A DNA stretch of 64,000 nt from Sulfitobacter sp. (GTDB taxonomy: Bacteria; Pseudomonadota; Alphaproteobacteria; Rhodobacterales; Rhodobacteraceae), in contig JAFMGZ010000011.1 in NCBI GenBank assembly GCA_017854855.1, positions 1 through 64,000 of the forward strand. Reading direction: 5' to 3'. The notes beneath the pieces are model-generated. The model worked only from the letters and a program-made list of their open reading frames with translations. It did not search any database and was not told where the DNA came from. Positions 16,316-24,658 of the stretch are shown one piece after another. The position numbers and the translations under genes were made by a program. Within the stretch, counting starts at the first letter, position 1. Every line of letters starts with the position of its first letter.

Positions 16316-17107
16316 CTATTGTGTATCGTCGTCTCGGTCCGGGATCAGATCGGGACGGCGGCGCTTGGTCAGAGCCACAGACATTTCATGGCGCCACTTG
16401 GCGATTTCACCATGGTTGCCTGACATGAGTACCGGTGGAATATCGCGCCCTTCCCAAGTGGCGGGGCGGGTATATTGCGGGTGCTCCAGCAGGCCGTTGG
16501 AATGGCTTTCCTCGACCATGCTTTGTGCATTTCCCAGCACACCGGGCAGCAGCCTGACGGTGGCGTCAATCATCGCCTGTGCAGCCAGTTCCCCCCCCGT
16601 CATCACGAAATCGCCCAAGGACACTTCGGTGATGCCATAGTGTTCGATGACGCGCTCATCTACACCCTCAAACCGGCCGCACAGCATGGTCACGCCAGCG
16701 CAATCGGCCAGATCGCGGGCCATCGCCTGATCAAAGCGCCTGCCCCGTGGGGACATGTACAAGATGGGCCAGCGGCCATGGGCCTGCGCCTGTGCGGCCT
16801 CAATCGCGGGGCCGACCACGTCTGCGCGCATCACCATGCCCGCACCGCCCCCGGCAGGTGTGTCGTCAACATTGCGGTGTTTGCCGATACCAAAGCGGCG
16901 CAGATCATGGGTGTGCAACTGCCACAGCCCGTCCTGCAAGGCCTTGCCGGTCAGGCTGGCCCCCAAAATCCCCGGGAAAAGATCGGGAAACAGCGTCACG
17001 ACCCGCGCTTGCCAGACATCGACATACTCGGGTTTTGGCTTGAGCAGCTCACGCGGCTTGAGCGAGGCGGTGACCGATTGGCGGCCATGGGAGCGTGACG
17101 GTTTCAT
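16316..17107 (-). CDS. trmD: tRNA (guanine-N1)-methyltransferase
   Basis: 263 residues from ATG 17107, which overlaps the stop of the upstream gene by four bases. TrmD methylates G37 of tRNAs using S-adenosylmethionine. The SPOUT-knot signatures are VVTLFPDLFPGILG, RRFGIGKHRNVDDTPAGGGAGMVM, LCGRFEGVDERVIEHY and SLGDFVMTGGELAAQAMIDATVRLLPGVLGN. It is the last gene of the rpsP-rimM-trmD chain. About 25 extra N-terminal residues precede the usual start of the fold. Confidence 0.95.
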   Translation of the reverse strand: MKPSRSHGRQSVTASLKPRELLKPKPEYVDVWQARVVTLFPDLFPGILGASLTGKALQDGLWQLHTHDLRRFGIGKHRNVDDTPAGGGAGMVMRADVVGPAIEAAQAQAHGRWPILYMSPRGRRFDQAMARDLADCAGVTMLCGRFEGVDERVIEHYGITEVSLGDFVMTGGELAAQAMIDATVRLLPGVLGNAQSMVEESHSNGLLEHPQYTRPATWEGRDIPPVLMSGNHGEIAKWRHEMSVALTKRRRPDLIPDRDDDTQ

Positions 17108-17892
17108 GTTTCTTGTGCCTCGGTCAGTATCGCTTGTTTGGCCGCTTTGCGTGCGGCAGGGTCCGATATTTTTCGGTTCACGTCGATCATGGCGTTCAAG
17201 ACATCCGCGCCCAGTCGCTGGTTGGCCGGATGGACCGGCTGTAACGACGCGCGCACATCGGCGGGCAAATCGCATAGGTCAAACAACGGATCAGCAGGCC
17301 CCAGCGCAAGGTCGCGGCACGCCTCAAGGGGGTGGGCGTGTACCGGAACGGGGACCCGGCTGGCGATTTCGCTAACCATGTCGTCCAGCGCGGCGGCCTT
17401 GGGGTAGCGGGCGCAGAATGCATCCAGATCCATCGTCATGCTTGAGGATTTGACATGTTCCCAATGGGCCGAAACCATCCAGTCCCTGGGCGTGCGCGTG
17501 GTCAGGTAAATCATGATGTTGGCCTGTGGAAAGCGGGTCTTGAGGACTTCCCAATAGGCGTACAGAAGAACGGGTGCTGCCGAGTAATCTTGCAGATCGC
17601 CGCGTCCGGGCATGTGACCGCTCAGCTCTTCTGCGGAGATGATCAAGGTGCGACGGGGCATGCCGGGCAGTTCGTTCACCATACTGGCAAAGCGTGTTTG
17701 CGCCTTTATCAGCGTCAAAGGATCACGATCGGTCGAATAGCCGCGAGCAGCAGCGACCACATCCCTGAGGTGCCATCGCAAACGCAGGGCGGCGTGTTTT
17801 TTTAACGCAACCCTGTTTTCGCGCAAGGTCGCCTGCAATGTTGTCGTGCCGGTCTTGTGAAACCCCGGATGGAGGATGATCCGGCGTGGCAT
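17104..17892 (-). CDS. Sulfotransferase-like P-loop protein between rimM and trmD
   Basis: 262 residues. The N-terminus [20 protein letters not shown] carries the PAPS-binding P-loop type G10-F-H-K-T-G-T-T-T18. Further on, RTLIISAEELSG and MIYLTTRTPRDWMVSAHWEHVK resemble the 3'-phosphate-binding segment of sulfotransferases. It shares one base with the rimM stop (TGATG) and four with the trmD start, so it is translated within the ribosome/tRNA-modification operon. The substrate is unknown. It could be a genuine sulfotransferase or a related P-loop protein. Confidence 0.7.
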   Translation of the reverse strand: MPRRIILHPGFHKTGTTTLQATLRENRVALKKHAALRLRWHLRDVVAAARGYSTDRDPLTLIKAQTRFASMVNELPGMPRRTLIISAEELSGHMPGRGDLQDYSAAPVLLYAYWEVLKTRFPQANIMIYLTTRTPRDWMVSAHWEHVKSSSMTMDLDAFCARYPKAAALDDMVSEIASRVPVPVHAHPLEACRDLALGPADPLFDLCDLPADVRASLQPVHPANQRLGADVLNAMIDVNRKISDPAARKAAKQAILTEAQET

Positions 17893-18413
17893 CAGCCCGT
17901 TTCGCCTTCGGGCAGAATGCCCAGCGGCGGATCGGCAATCAGGCGGCGCGCTGACAGGTCAACCGTGGGCACAGCTGCCTTTGTGAAGGGCAGGAATACC
18001 GTCTCAGAGGTGCCCGGCAATTGCATCTCCAGCAGGTCATCGGCCCCGTTGTTCTGCACGGCCTTTACCTTGCCCAGCAGCACACCGCCCGTGTCATATA
18101 CGTCAAGGCCGATCAGATCTGCGTGATAGAATTCATCGTCGGGCAATGATGGCAATTGATCGCGCTCTGCATAGAGCGTTGTGCCGCGCAGCGCGTCTGC
18201 CTCTTCCTTGTTGGTGACATCCGTGATGCGCACGGCAAAGCCGTTCTTGATCGGTCGCAGGATGGCAAGGGTAAACTGCCTCGCCCGGTCCTCTGTCCAC
18301 AAAGGGCTGTAGTTTTCGATGTCTTCGGGAACGGCGCAGAAGCTCTTGATGCGCAATTCGCCACGCACACCATATGCGCCTGCGATGGAACCGACGGGGA
18401 TAAGTTCGCTCAT
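17892..18413 (-). CDS. rimM: Ribosome maturation factor RimM
   Basis: 173 residues from ATG 18413. The N-terminal beta-barrel starts [22 protein letters not shown]. The PRC-barrel half contains [39 protein letters not shown]. RimM binds S19 and assists 30S head assembly. Its start overlaps the stop of the 49-residue membrane peptide by the ATGA arrangement, and its stop overlaps the next start. Confidence 0.95.
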   Translation of the reverse strand: MSELIPVGSIAGAYGVRGELRIKSFCAVPEDIENYSPLWTEDRARQFTLAILRPIKNGFAVRITDVTNKEEADALRGTTLYAERDQLPSLPDDEFYHADLIGLDVYDTGGVLLGKVKAVQNNGADDLLEMQLPGTSETVFLPFTKAAVPTVDLSARRLIADPPLGILPEGETG

Positions 18414-18559
18414 TGTAGCAGCTCCGAATTCACACAAATTGTGCCTGTCCAATCACCTTCGCCATTGGCGCATTCAACCGACATTTGAAAGCGGTCGTAC
18501 CACACACCTAGGCTAAAGCCGACCAGCAAGACAAACAACATCGTGACAAGGCGCAGCAT
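18410..18559 (-). CDS. 49-residue single-span membrane peptide between bluB and rimM
   Basis: ATG at 18559 to TGA at 18410. The start shares a base with the bluB stop (TGATG) and the stop overlaps the rimM ATG (ATGA), so it is locked into a translationally coupled chain. Residues 2-20 are strongly hydrophobic ([20 protein letters not shown]). The remainder is short and hydrophilic with two cysteines (about 30 and 42). It is probably a single-pass inner-membrane or exported peptide. No family recognised. Confidence 0.6.
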   Translation of the reverse strand: MLRLVTMLFVLLVGFSLGVWYDRFQMSVECANGEGDWTGTICVNSELLQ

Positions 18560-19188
18560 CAGCGGTCCTCAATCTGAAGGGTGGGGGCGCGGGTCTCCCA
18601 GCCTTTGGTTTCCAATTCGGGCGTCAGGGTGTTTTCCTGTGGCCAGCCCAGACACAGATATCCGACCAATGTCCAGCCGTCCGGCACCTTAAGATCGGTA
18701 TTGAGGCGGTCAGGGTCAAGGATAGAAACCCATCCGATGCCCAGGCCAAGCGACCGGGCCGTGAGCCACATGCAGGTGATGGCCCCGACCACCGAATAGC
18801 GTCGCATTTCGGGCATGCTGCCAGCGCCCAGACCAGCCCCTTTTTGAGTGGCGTCATCGCAATAAATGGCCAGATGCTCAGGCGCGTCACGCATCCCGGA
18901 AAGTTTGAGCGACGCGTAAAGCTTGGCTTGGTCGTCGCGATAGCCGTTTAGGGCCTGGGCGTTAGCGTGCTCGAAATTTGTGATTGCCGCGTGTCGTGCG
19001 GCATCTGACCTGACACGCAGAATGCGCCAGGGTTCAGACAGGCCGACAGAGGGGGCAAGGGAAAAGGCGTCAAAGCATTGCCTGAGCAATGCCTCGTCCA
19101 CCGGGTCTGTACGAAAGTGGCGCACATCGCGCCGCCATCGCATCAGATCGTGCAGCCCGGCACGGAATTCTGCTGAAAACTGATCCAT
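18559..19188 (-). CDS. bluB: 5,6-dimethylbenzimidazole synthase
   Basis: 209 residues from ATG 19188, 17 bases after the rpsP stop. BluB is a nitroreductase-fold enzyme that cleaves FMNH2 with oxygen to make the lower ligand of vitamin B12. Signatures are MRWRRDVRHF near the N-terminus, APSVGLSEPWRILRV, and GLGIGWVSILDP toward the C-terminus. Other nitroreductases lack the RRDVRHF and SVGLSEPWR pair. It sits inside the rpsP-rimM operon, away from the cobD-cobC genes at 34640-36492. Confidence 0.88.
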   Translation of the reverse strand: MDQFSAEFRAGLHDLMRWRRDVRHFRTDPVDEALLRQCFDAFSLAPSVGLSEPWRILRVRSDAARHAAITNFEHANAQALNGYRDDQAKLYASLKLSGMRDAPEHLAIYCDDATQKGAGLGAGSMPEMRRYSVVGAITCMWLTARSLGLGIGWVSILDPDRLNTDLKVPDGWTLVGYLCLGWPQENTLTPELETKGWETRAPTLQIEDR

Positions 19189-19205
19189 GCCGGGCTGCGC
19201 GTTGA

Positions 19206-19607
19206 TTATTCGGCTGCCGCTTCTTCTGCGGGTGCTTCTTCTGCAGGTGCGTTGGCGGCCTCTGCGGCTGCTGCTGCCTTGTCCGCTTTCTCTTGTGCGC
19301 GCTCTTGGGCTTTCTTGCCTGGTGCGCCTTTCTTGGGGTTGTTGCGCTCTGTCTTTGGCAATGCGCCGGCTGCTTCCAGCATGCGACGAACACGCTCTGT
19401 CGGCTGTGCGCCCTTGGCCAACCACGCCTGGATTTTCTCAATGTCCATCACAACGCGCTCTTCGCTGTCTTTGGCCAGCAGGGGGTTATATGTGCCCAGC
19501 TTTTCGATAAAACGGCCGTCGCGTGGCATGCGGCTGTCGGCTGCAACGATCCGGTAGAAGGGGCGCTTTTTGGAGCCGCCGCGGGCGAGACGAATTTTCA
19601 TAGCCAT
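19206..19607 (-). CDS. rpsP: 30S ribosomal protein S16 with a long Ala/Glu-rich tail
   Basis: 133 residues. The S16 core (about 1-85) is complete: [41 protein letters not shown] and [21 protein letters not shown]. From about residue 86 there is a low-complexity Lys/Glu then Ala/Glu tail ending in [15 protein letters not shown]16 proteins of many bacteria stop near 80-90 residues, while alphaproteobacterial ones are often extended. The start is ATG 19607 after AAAGGA. MKIRL at 19601 is an alternative. Confidence 0.96.
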   Translation of the reverse strand: MAMKIRLARGGSKKRPFYRIVAADSRMPRDGRFIEKLGTYNPLLAKDSEERVVMDIEKIQAWLAKGAQPTERVRRMLEAAGALPKTERNNPKKGAPGKKAQERAQEKADKAAAAAEAANAPAEEAPAEEAAAE

Positions 19608-19653
19608 GGTTTAGTATCCTTTAGTTTTGATGCAGGTGGGGTAGCGTCCCACC

Positions 19654-19950
19654 TTATGATTGATGTTGTTTGTGATGCTGAATGACTTCAGCGATGATGA
19701 AGTTGAGAAACTTCTTGGCGAATTCGGGATCGAGGTCAGCCTCTTTCGCCAAATCTTCGAGCCGTGCAATCTGACCGGCTTCGCGGTTCGGATCGGACGG
19801 GGGAAGGTCGTGTTCGGCTTTGAGTTTCCCCACAGCCTGTGTGTGTTTGAACCGCTCGCCCAGCGTATAGACGAGGATCGCGTCCAGACGGTCGATGGAG
19901 GCGCGATGCTCTTTCAGCACCTGAGCGGCGAGTTTGACGGTATCGGTCAT
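19654..19950 (-). CDS. Chorismate mutase (AroQ class)
   Basis: 98 residues: LKEHRASIDRLDAILVYTLGERFKHTQAVGKLKAEHDLPPSDPNREAGQIARL, then FAKKFLNFIIAEVIQHH. This is the all-helical AroQ fold with the active-site Arg/Lys/Glu pattern. It converts chorismate to prephenate for Phe/Tyr synthesis. The start overlaps the GNAT gene stop by four bases, and rpsP follows after 46 bases. Confidence 0.9.
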   Translation of the reverse strand: MTDTVKLAAQVLKEHRASIDRLDAILVYTLGERFKHTQAVGKLKAEHDLPPSDPNREAGQIARLEDLAKEADLDPEFAKKFLNFIIAEVIQHHKQHQS

Positions 19951-20468
19951 GCGGCCTCCTTTGGGTGACGCCAGATGTGGCATGCTGTGCCCATTACTGT
20001 CCCGTCGCGTTCATAGGTAGCACCCAGACGGGTGGCCAACGCGGCAGAGCGGGTGTTGTCGGCGCGGATATAGCTGATCACGCCATCGAGTTTGAAAGCC
20101 TGCGCGGCAAAGGCTCGTGCAGCGCGCGCGGCTTCAAAGGCAAAGCCTTTGCCTTCGGCGTGGGCGAACAGGGTCCAGCCAAGTTCAGGCTCGTCCCAGC
20201 CCGCAGGGTTGATAATGCCCGCCCAGCCCAGAAAATCACCGTTTTCGCGACTGTCGATGTGCCACAACCCATAGCCATGCAGCGCCCAATGCCCAATGCG
20301 CGAGGCCAGCGAGGAAAAACTGCCTGTCGCATCACGGGGACCGCCGACCATATGGCTGCGCTCCGTCTCATAAAAGGCGGTCAGCGTGCGCAGGTCCGAT
20401 TTTTTCGGCGCGCGCAGCGTCAGCCGCTGGGTGTCGAGCACCGGGATATGATCGGTCATCGCGGTCAT
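19947..20468 (-). CDS. GNAT-family N-acetyltransferase (RimJ/RimL type)
   Basis: 173 residues: LDTQRLTLRAPKKSDLRTLTAFYETERSHMVGGP, then WHIDSRENGDFLGWAGIINPAGWDEPELGWTLF, EGKGFAFEAARAARAFA (acetyl-CoA loop region) and YIRADNTRSAALATRLGATYE. This is the RimL-like branch acting on protein N-termini or small molecules. The ATG at 20468 overlaps the ffh stop by four bases. A second ATG three codons in is possible. Confidence 0.85.
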   Translation of the reverse strand: MTAMTDHIPVLDTQRLTLRAPKKSDLRTLTAFYETERSHMVGGPRDATGSFSSLASRIGHWALHGYGLWHIDSRENGDFLGWAGIINPAGWDEPELGWTLFAHAEGKGFAFEAARAARAFAAQAFKLDGVISYIRADNTRSAALATRLGATYERDGTVMGTACHIWRHPKEAA

Positions 20469-21961
20469 TTCTTCTTGCCGAACCCCGAAAGACCCGAAGG
20501 CAGGCCCATGCCACCGCCCATGCCGGGCAGCTTGCCACCCATCGCCTTGGCCGCGGCTTCCATGGCCTTGGGGTCCATGCCCTGCGCCATCGCTGCAGGG
20601 TCCATGCCGCCTTTGCCCATCATGCCCTTCATGGCTTGCTTGAGCATGCCGCCCTTGCCCATTTTGCCCATCTTTTTCATCATATCGGACATCTGGCGGT
20701 GCATCTTCATCAGCTTGTTAAGGTCAGAGACCTCCATGCCGGCACCTTTGGCGATCCGCTTTTTGCGGCTGGCCTGCAGCAGGGCAGGATTGGCGCGCTC
20801 TTTCTTGGTCATGGATTGGATAAGCGCGATCTGGCGCTTGAGAACCTTGTCGTCCAGACCCGCTTCTTCGACCTGTTTGGCCATTTTGCCCATGCCGGGC
20901 ATCATGCCCATCATGCCTTGCATGCCGCCCATCTTGATCATCTGTTCCAGCTGCGACTTCAGATCGTTCATGTTGAACTGACCCTTGGCCATCCGACGCA
21001 TCATCTTTTCGGCTTGTTCAGCCTCGATGGTTTCCTGCGCCTTCTCGACCAGTGCAACAATGTCGCCCATGCCAAGGATACGGCCCGCGATACGTTCTGG
21101 CTCGAAGGTCTCGAGCGCGTCCATCTTTTCGCCAAGACCCACGAATTTGATCGGCTTGCCGGTCACGGCCCGCATCGACAGCGCGGCACCGCCGCGGCCG
21201 TCACCGTCCATCCGGGTCAGGACAACGCCGGTGATGCCGATGCGCTCATCAAAGTTTTCCGCCGTATTGACCGCATCCTGACCTGTCAGGCCGTCCACAA
21301 CCAGCAGGGTTTCGCGCGGGTTCACCACGTTGCGCACGGCCTCGACCTGCGCCATCAACTCTTCGTCGATCGACAGTCGGCCCGCAGTGTCGAGCATGTA
21401 GACATCATAGCCGCCCATGGCCGCTTGGGTCTTGGCCCGTTTGGTGATGGCAACAGGGTCCTCACCTTTTACGATAGGCAATGTATCCACGCCGATCTGA
21501 TTGCCCAGGATAGCCAACTGCTCCATCGCGGCGGGGCGGTTCACGTCCAATGAGGCCATCAGCACGCGCTTGCCGTCACGTTCCTTGAGGCGCTTTGCCA
21601 GCTTTGCGGTGGTCGTTGTCTTGCCGCCGCCCTGCAGGCCGACCATCAGGATCGGGGCCGGGGGGTTATCGACCTTCAACGCGCCGGGCTCCCCTTCGCC
21701 GCGCAGCACGTCGATCAGGGCGTCATGAACGATCTTGACGACCTGTTGGCCGGGCGTGACCGATTTGGTCACGGCCTGACCTGTGGCCTTGTCTTGCACC
21801 GCTTTGACAAAATCGCGGGCAACGGCCAGCGATACGTCAGCCTCAAGCAATGCCACGCGCACTTCACGAAGGGCGGTTTTCACATCCTCTTCGGACAGTG
21901 CGCCCTGTTTGGTCAGGCGGTCGAAAACACCAGACAGGCGTTCGCTCAGATTTTCAAACAT
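20465..21961 (-). CDS. ffh: Signal recognition particle protein Ffh
   Basis: 498 residues. The NG GTPase domain has P-loop GLQGGGKTTTTAKLAKRL (near 107-124), DTAGRLSIDEELM and TRMDGDGRGGAALSM. The C-terminal M domain is very Met-rich (about 320-480) and binds 4.5S RNA and signal peptides. The G1 loop has GLQGGGKT rather than GLQGSGKT. Its 5' leader on the minus strand contains three consecutive predicted hairpins. Confidence 0.97.
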   Translation of the reverse strand: MFENLSERLSGVFDRLTKQGALSEEDVKTALREVRVALLEADVSLAVARDFVKAVQDKATGQAVTKSVTPGQQVVKIVHDALIDVLRGEGEPGALKVDNPPAPILMVGLQGGGKTTTTAKLAKRLKERDGKRVLMASLDVNRPAAMEQLAILGNQIGVDTLPIVKGEDPVAITKRAKTQAAMGGYDVYMLDTAGRLSIDEELMAQVEAVRNVVNPRETLLVVDGLTGQDAVNTAENFDERIGITGVVLTRMDGDGRGGAALSMRAVTGKPIKFVGLGEKMDALETFEPERIAGRILGMGDIVALVEKAQETIEAEQAEKMMRRMAKGQFNMNDLKSQLEQMIKMGGMQGMMGMMPGMGKMAKQVEEAGLDDKVLKRQIALIQSMTKKERANPALLQASRKKRIAKGAGMEVSDLNKLMKMHRQMSDMMKKMGKMGKGGMLKQAMKGMMGKGGMDPAAMAQGMDPKAMEAAAKAMGGKLPGMGGGMGLPSGLSGFGKKK

Positions 21962-22033
21962 GGGGCAAGCCCCTTTCGTCGGTTCGGTTGCAGGTTGGGT
22001 CCTATGTAGGAACGCCTGCGAAAATGCACAAAT

Positions 22034-22105
22034 GCCCCAGTGGGCGCAACGCGCTGACTGGGGGCGATCCTTGAAACATCAAGGACCGGAAGGCAAAGCT
22101 CCCGG
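22034..22105 (-). ncRNA. Candidate structured RNA leader of ffh
   Basis: Three adjacent helices lie 70-145 bases upstream of the ffh start. The first pairs 22034-22041 with 22057-22065 (8 bp, one bulged G) and is capped by GCGC-AAC-GCGC. The second pairs 22068-22073 with 22080-22085 (6 bp, 6-base loop). The third pairs CCGG at 22086-22089 with 22102-22105. I recall that a structured motif upstream of ffh has been proposed in marine alphaproteobacteria, but cannot confirm this is it. It may be a cis-regulatory leader or a separate small RNA. Confidence 0.45.
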
Positions 22106-22179
22106 AGATTGGAGCGCGTTTAAGCCGAGGAATGGCGCGAGTCAAGTCTGGCAGGCCAGTCCTGCCCGCGCCAGAAGCG

Positions 22180-22764
22180 TTATGCCGCCAATTGCAACTT
22201 GGCAATTGCGTCATGCGCGCGGGCGATGGTGCCCTCTGCGTCTTGTGCCAGGGCATCGGCCGCGACAATGCTGACATCGGTGATGCCAATAAAGCCAAGG
22301 ACGTGGCGCATGTATCCGGTCGCAAAGTCCATCTCGGACCCTGCAGGCACCCCACCGGAGGCCACGGCCAGAATGGCACGCTTGCCTTCGATCAGGCCAA
22401 CGGGACCCGTTTCTGTGTACCGGAATGTCTCTCCGGCGCGGGCGATCAGATCAATCCAGGCCTTCAGCGCTGCGGGAATCGTAAAGTTGTAGATCGGCAC
22501 GCCGATGACAATCGTATCGGCATCTTTGATTTCCTTGATCAGGGCATCCGATTGCACGAGGGCCGCGTGCTGCTCGGGGGTGCGGTCCGCCTGCGGCGTC
22601 TGGCGGGCATCGGCCCAAGCCTGGTTGATCTGGGGCAGCGGATCGGCGGCCAGATCGCGGCTGGTGATGTCCGTGTCGCCGAGATGTGCAATGATGCGGC
22701 TGGTCAGGTCGCGGGTGACCGAAGTTTCGAGGTTTGCTGAACTGTCGATGCGCAGGATGGCCAT
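22180..22764 (-). CDS. azoR: FMN-dependent NADH-azoreductase
   Basis: 194 residues of flavodoxin-like fold: AILRIDSSANLETSVTRDLTSRIIAHL at the N-terminus (phosphate-binding loop), IVIGVPIYNFTIPAALKAWIDLIARAGETFRYTETGPVGLIEGKRAILAVASGG, then YMRHVLGFIGI, a typical AzoR. It reduces quinones and azo compounds using NADH. It is divergent from a LysR regulator that probably controls it. Confidence 0.93.
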   Translation of the reverse strand: MAILRIDSSANLETSVTRDLTSRIIAHLGDTDITSRDLAADPLPQINQAWADARQTPQADRTPEQHAALVQSDALIKEIKDADTIVIGVPIYNFTIPAALKAWIDLIARAGETFRYTETGPVGLIEGKRAILAVASGGVPAGSEMDFATGYMRHVLGFIGITDVSIVAADALAQDAEGTIARAHDAIAKLQLAA

Positions 22765-22869
22765 GGGGTTTCCTTTTGATGCTAGAGACCAGACAGATGT
22801 GTTCTTGCATATCCAAACGCAACGGGCAGAATGGCACAGTCATTGTTCATTCGCGCACAGGATCAGAAG

Positions 22870-23748
22870 ATGGATAACTGGGAAGAGATCAAGACCGCCT
22901 ACCAGGTGGCGCGCATGGGGACGGTCAGCGGTGCCGCCGATGCTCTGGGTGTGCATCATGCGACAGTGATCCGCCACATTGATGCGATTGAAGGGCGGCT
23001 TGGGGTCAAGCTGTTTCAGCGCCATGCGCGCGGGTACACACCTACCGAGGCGGGCCATGATCTACTGCGAGTGGCGCAGGCCACGGATGATCAGTTCGCG
23101 CAATTGGCCGGACGAATCAAAGGGCGCGGTGCGGATGTATCGGGGGAATTGGTTGTGACATCCCTGGGGGTTCTGTCGGTGCAGATTTCGCCGATACTGG
23201 CGGCCTTTCAGCAGGTGCACAAAGATCTGGTGGTGCGCTACCTTACCGGGGATCGGCTGTTTCGGCTTGAATACGGCGAGGCCCATGTGGCGATCCGCGC
23301 CGGTGTGGCACCCGATCAGCCGGATAATGTCGTCCAGCATCTGACAGATCTGCAGATCGGTGCCTATGCCAGCACTGCCTATGTCGCTGAATATGGCAAA
23401 CCCACCATGCCCGAAGAATATGTCAAACACCGGTTCGTTGGTGCAGATGATCAGGACAGCCGCGCGCCCTATTTCAAATGGTTGCGGCAGGTGGCCCCGA
23501 TCACGTCGCTTACCTTTCGCACAACAGATGACAATGCCGCCGCCGCCGCAGTCAAAGCCGGGGCCGGGATCGGATTTTTTACCAAGGCGGCGGCACTGCA
23601 GCATAGCGATCTGGTCGAAATTTTTGAGCCCCGGCCAGAATGGTCGGTGCCGCTTTGGCTGGTGACCCATGTCGATCTGCATCGGACGACCAAGGTGCAG
23701 GCCGCCTTGAAATTCATCAAACAGCATTTTCAGGGCAAGACTGCGTGA
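22870..23748 (+). CDS. LysR-family regulator, divergent to azoR
   Basis: 292 residues from ATG 22870. An upstream in-frame ATG at 22831 would add 13 residues. The N-terminal HTH is NWEEIKTAYQVARMGTVSGAADALGVHHATVIRHIDAIEGRLGVKLFQRHARGYTPTEAG. The rest is a LysR effector-binding domain. Its stop overlaps the next gene start (GTGA). It likely activates or represses azoR and/or the linked transporter in response to an electrophile or quinone. Confidence 0.88.
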   Translation: MDNWEEIKTAYQVARMGTVSGAADALGVHHATVIRHIDAIEGRLGVKLFQRHARGYTPTEAGHDLLRVAQATDDQFAQLAGRIKGRGADVSGELVVTSLGVLSVQISPILAAFQQVHKDLVVRYLTGDRLFRLEYGEAHVAIRAGVAPDQPDNVVQHLTDLQIGAYASTAYVAEYGKPTMPEEYVKHRFVGADDQDSRAPYFKWLRQVAPITSLTFRTTDDNAAAAAVKAGAGIGFFTKAAALQHSDLVEIFEPRPEWSVPLWLVTHVDLHRTTKVQAALKFIKQHFQGKTA

Positions 23749-24644
23749 GCCCCGGCGCACAGGGTCACCTTGCAATGTTGGCGTTCTCCGCATTGGTGGC
23801 GGGGTCATTCTCGCTTGGCGGGATGATGGCCAATGATATTGATCCGGCCGCCTTTACCGCCGTGCGCTTCTGTCTGGCGGCGGTTTTTGTCGGGGCTTTG
23901 GCGCAGATGCGCGGTGGCTTTGCGCAGGGCAGTTTTGCCGCGCCTTGGCGTTATGCTGTGTTGGGCGGTCTGTTCGGCATCTACTTTGTCCTGATGTTCG
24001 AAGGGCTAAAGACAGCGCCGCCGGTCAGTGCCGCAGCTGTTTTCACGCTGGTGCCGCTTTTGGTTGCCGGGTTTGCGTGGCTCTTGCTGCGTCAGGTTCT
24101 TACCTCGCGCATGGCGCTTGCCCTGGCCATCGGTGGGGTTGGCGCGCTTTGGGTGATTTTCCGCGCCGATCTGGGCGCGCTGGTGGCGTTTGATCTGGGA
24201 CGGGGGGAGGCGGTCTATTTTGTGGGATGCGTCAGTCACGCCCTGTATACGCCCATGGTCCGCCGTCTGAACCGTGGCGAAACGGCGGTAACCTTTACCT
24301 TTGGTACGATGGTGGCGGGGGGGATGTTGCTGATCGCCTATGCGTGGTCAGATCTGATGCAGGTTGATTGGGCTGCGCTGTCCGGACTGGTCTGGATTAC
24401 CTTGTTCTATACCGCGTTTTTCGCCACAGCCGTCACGGTCGTTTTGCTTCAGTTCGCCACGCTGCGCCTGCCGTCGGCCAAAGTCATGGCGTATACTTAC
24501 CTGACACCTTCATGGGTGATCATTTGGGAATTTGTTCTGGGAAACGGACTGCCACCTGTGCTGGTGCTGGGGGGCGTGGCCATGACCATGGTCGCGCTCT
24601 TCTTGCTCTTGCGCGATGATGACGCGCGGGTTGTCCAGGCATAG
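23745..24644 (+). CDS. DMT-superfamily (EamA) transporter
   Basis: 299 residues from a GTG at 23745 that overlaps the LysR stop by four bases. About ten transmembrane segments in two EamA repeats (LVAGSFSLGGMMANDIDPAAFTAVRFCLA and, in the second half, YTPMVRRLNRGETAVTFTFG). Inner-membrane exporter, substrate unknown. Coupling with the LysR gene suggests joint regulation, perhaps export of a product handled by AzoR. Confidence 0.85.
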   Translation: MSPGAQGHLAMLAFSALVAGSFSLGGMMANDIDPAAFTAVRFCLAAVFVGALAQMRGGFAQGSFAAPWRYAVLGGLFGIYFVLMFEGLKTAPPVSAAAVFTLVPLLVAGFAWLLLRQVLTSRMALALAIGGVGALWVIFRADLGALVAFDLGRGEAVYFVGCVSHALYTPMVRRLNRGETAVTFTFGTMVAGGMLLIAYAWSDLMQVDWAALSGLVWITLFYTAFFATAVTVVLLQFATLRLPSAKVMAYTYLTPSWVIIWEFVLGNGLPPVLVLGGVAMTMVALFLLLRDDDARVVQA

Positions 24645-24658
24645 GGCGATTGTCCGGC

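Noticed and set aside
22081-22105. Possible 4.5S (SRP) RNA because of GGACCGGAAGG next to ffh
   Set aside because: The conserved GGUCAGGUCCGGAAGG-type tetraloop helix with its asymmetric internal loops is not formed; only short GC similarity remains.
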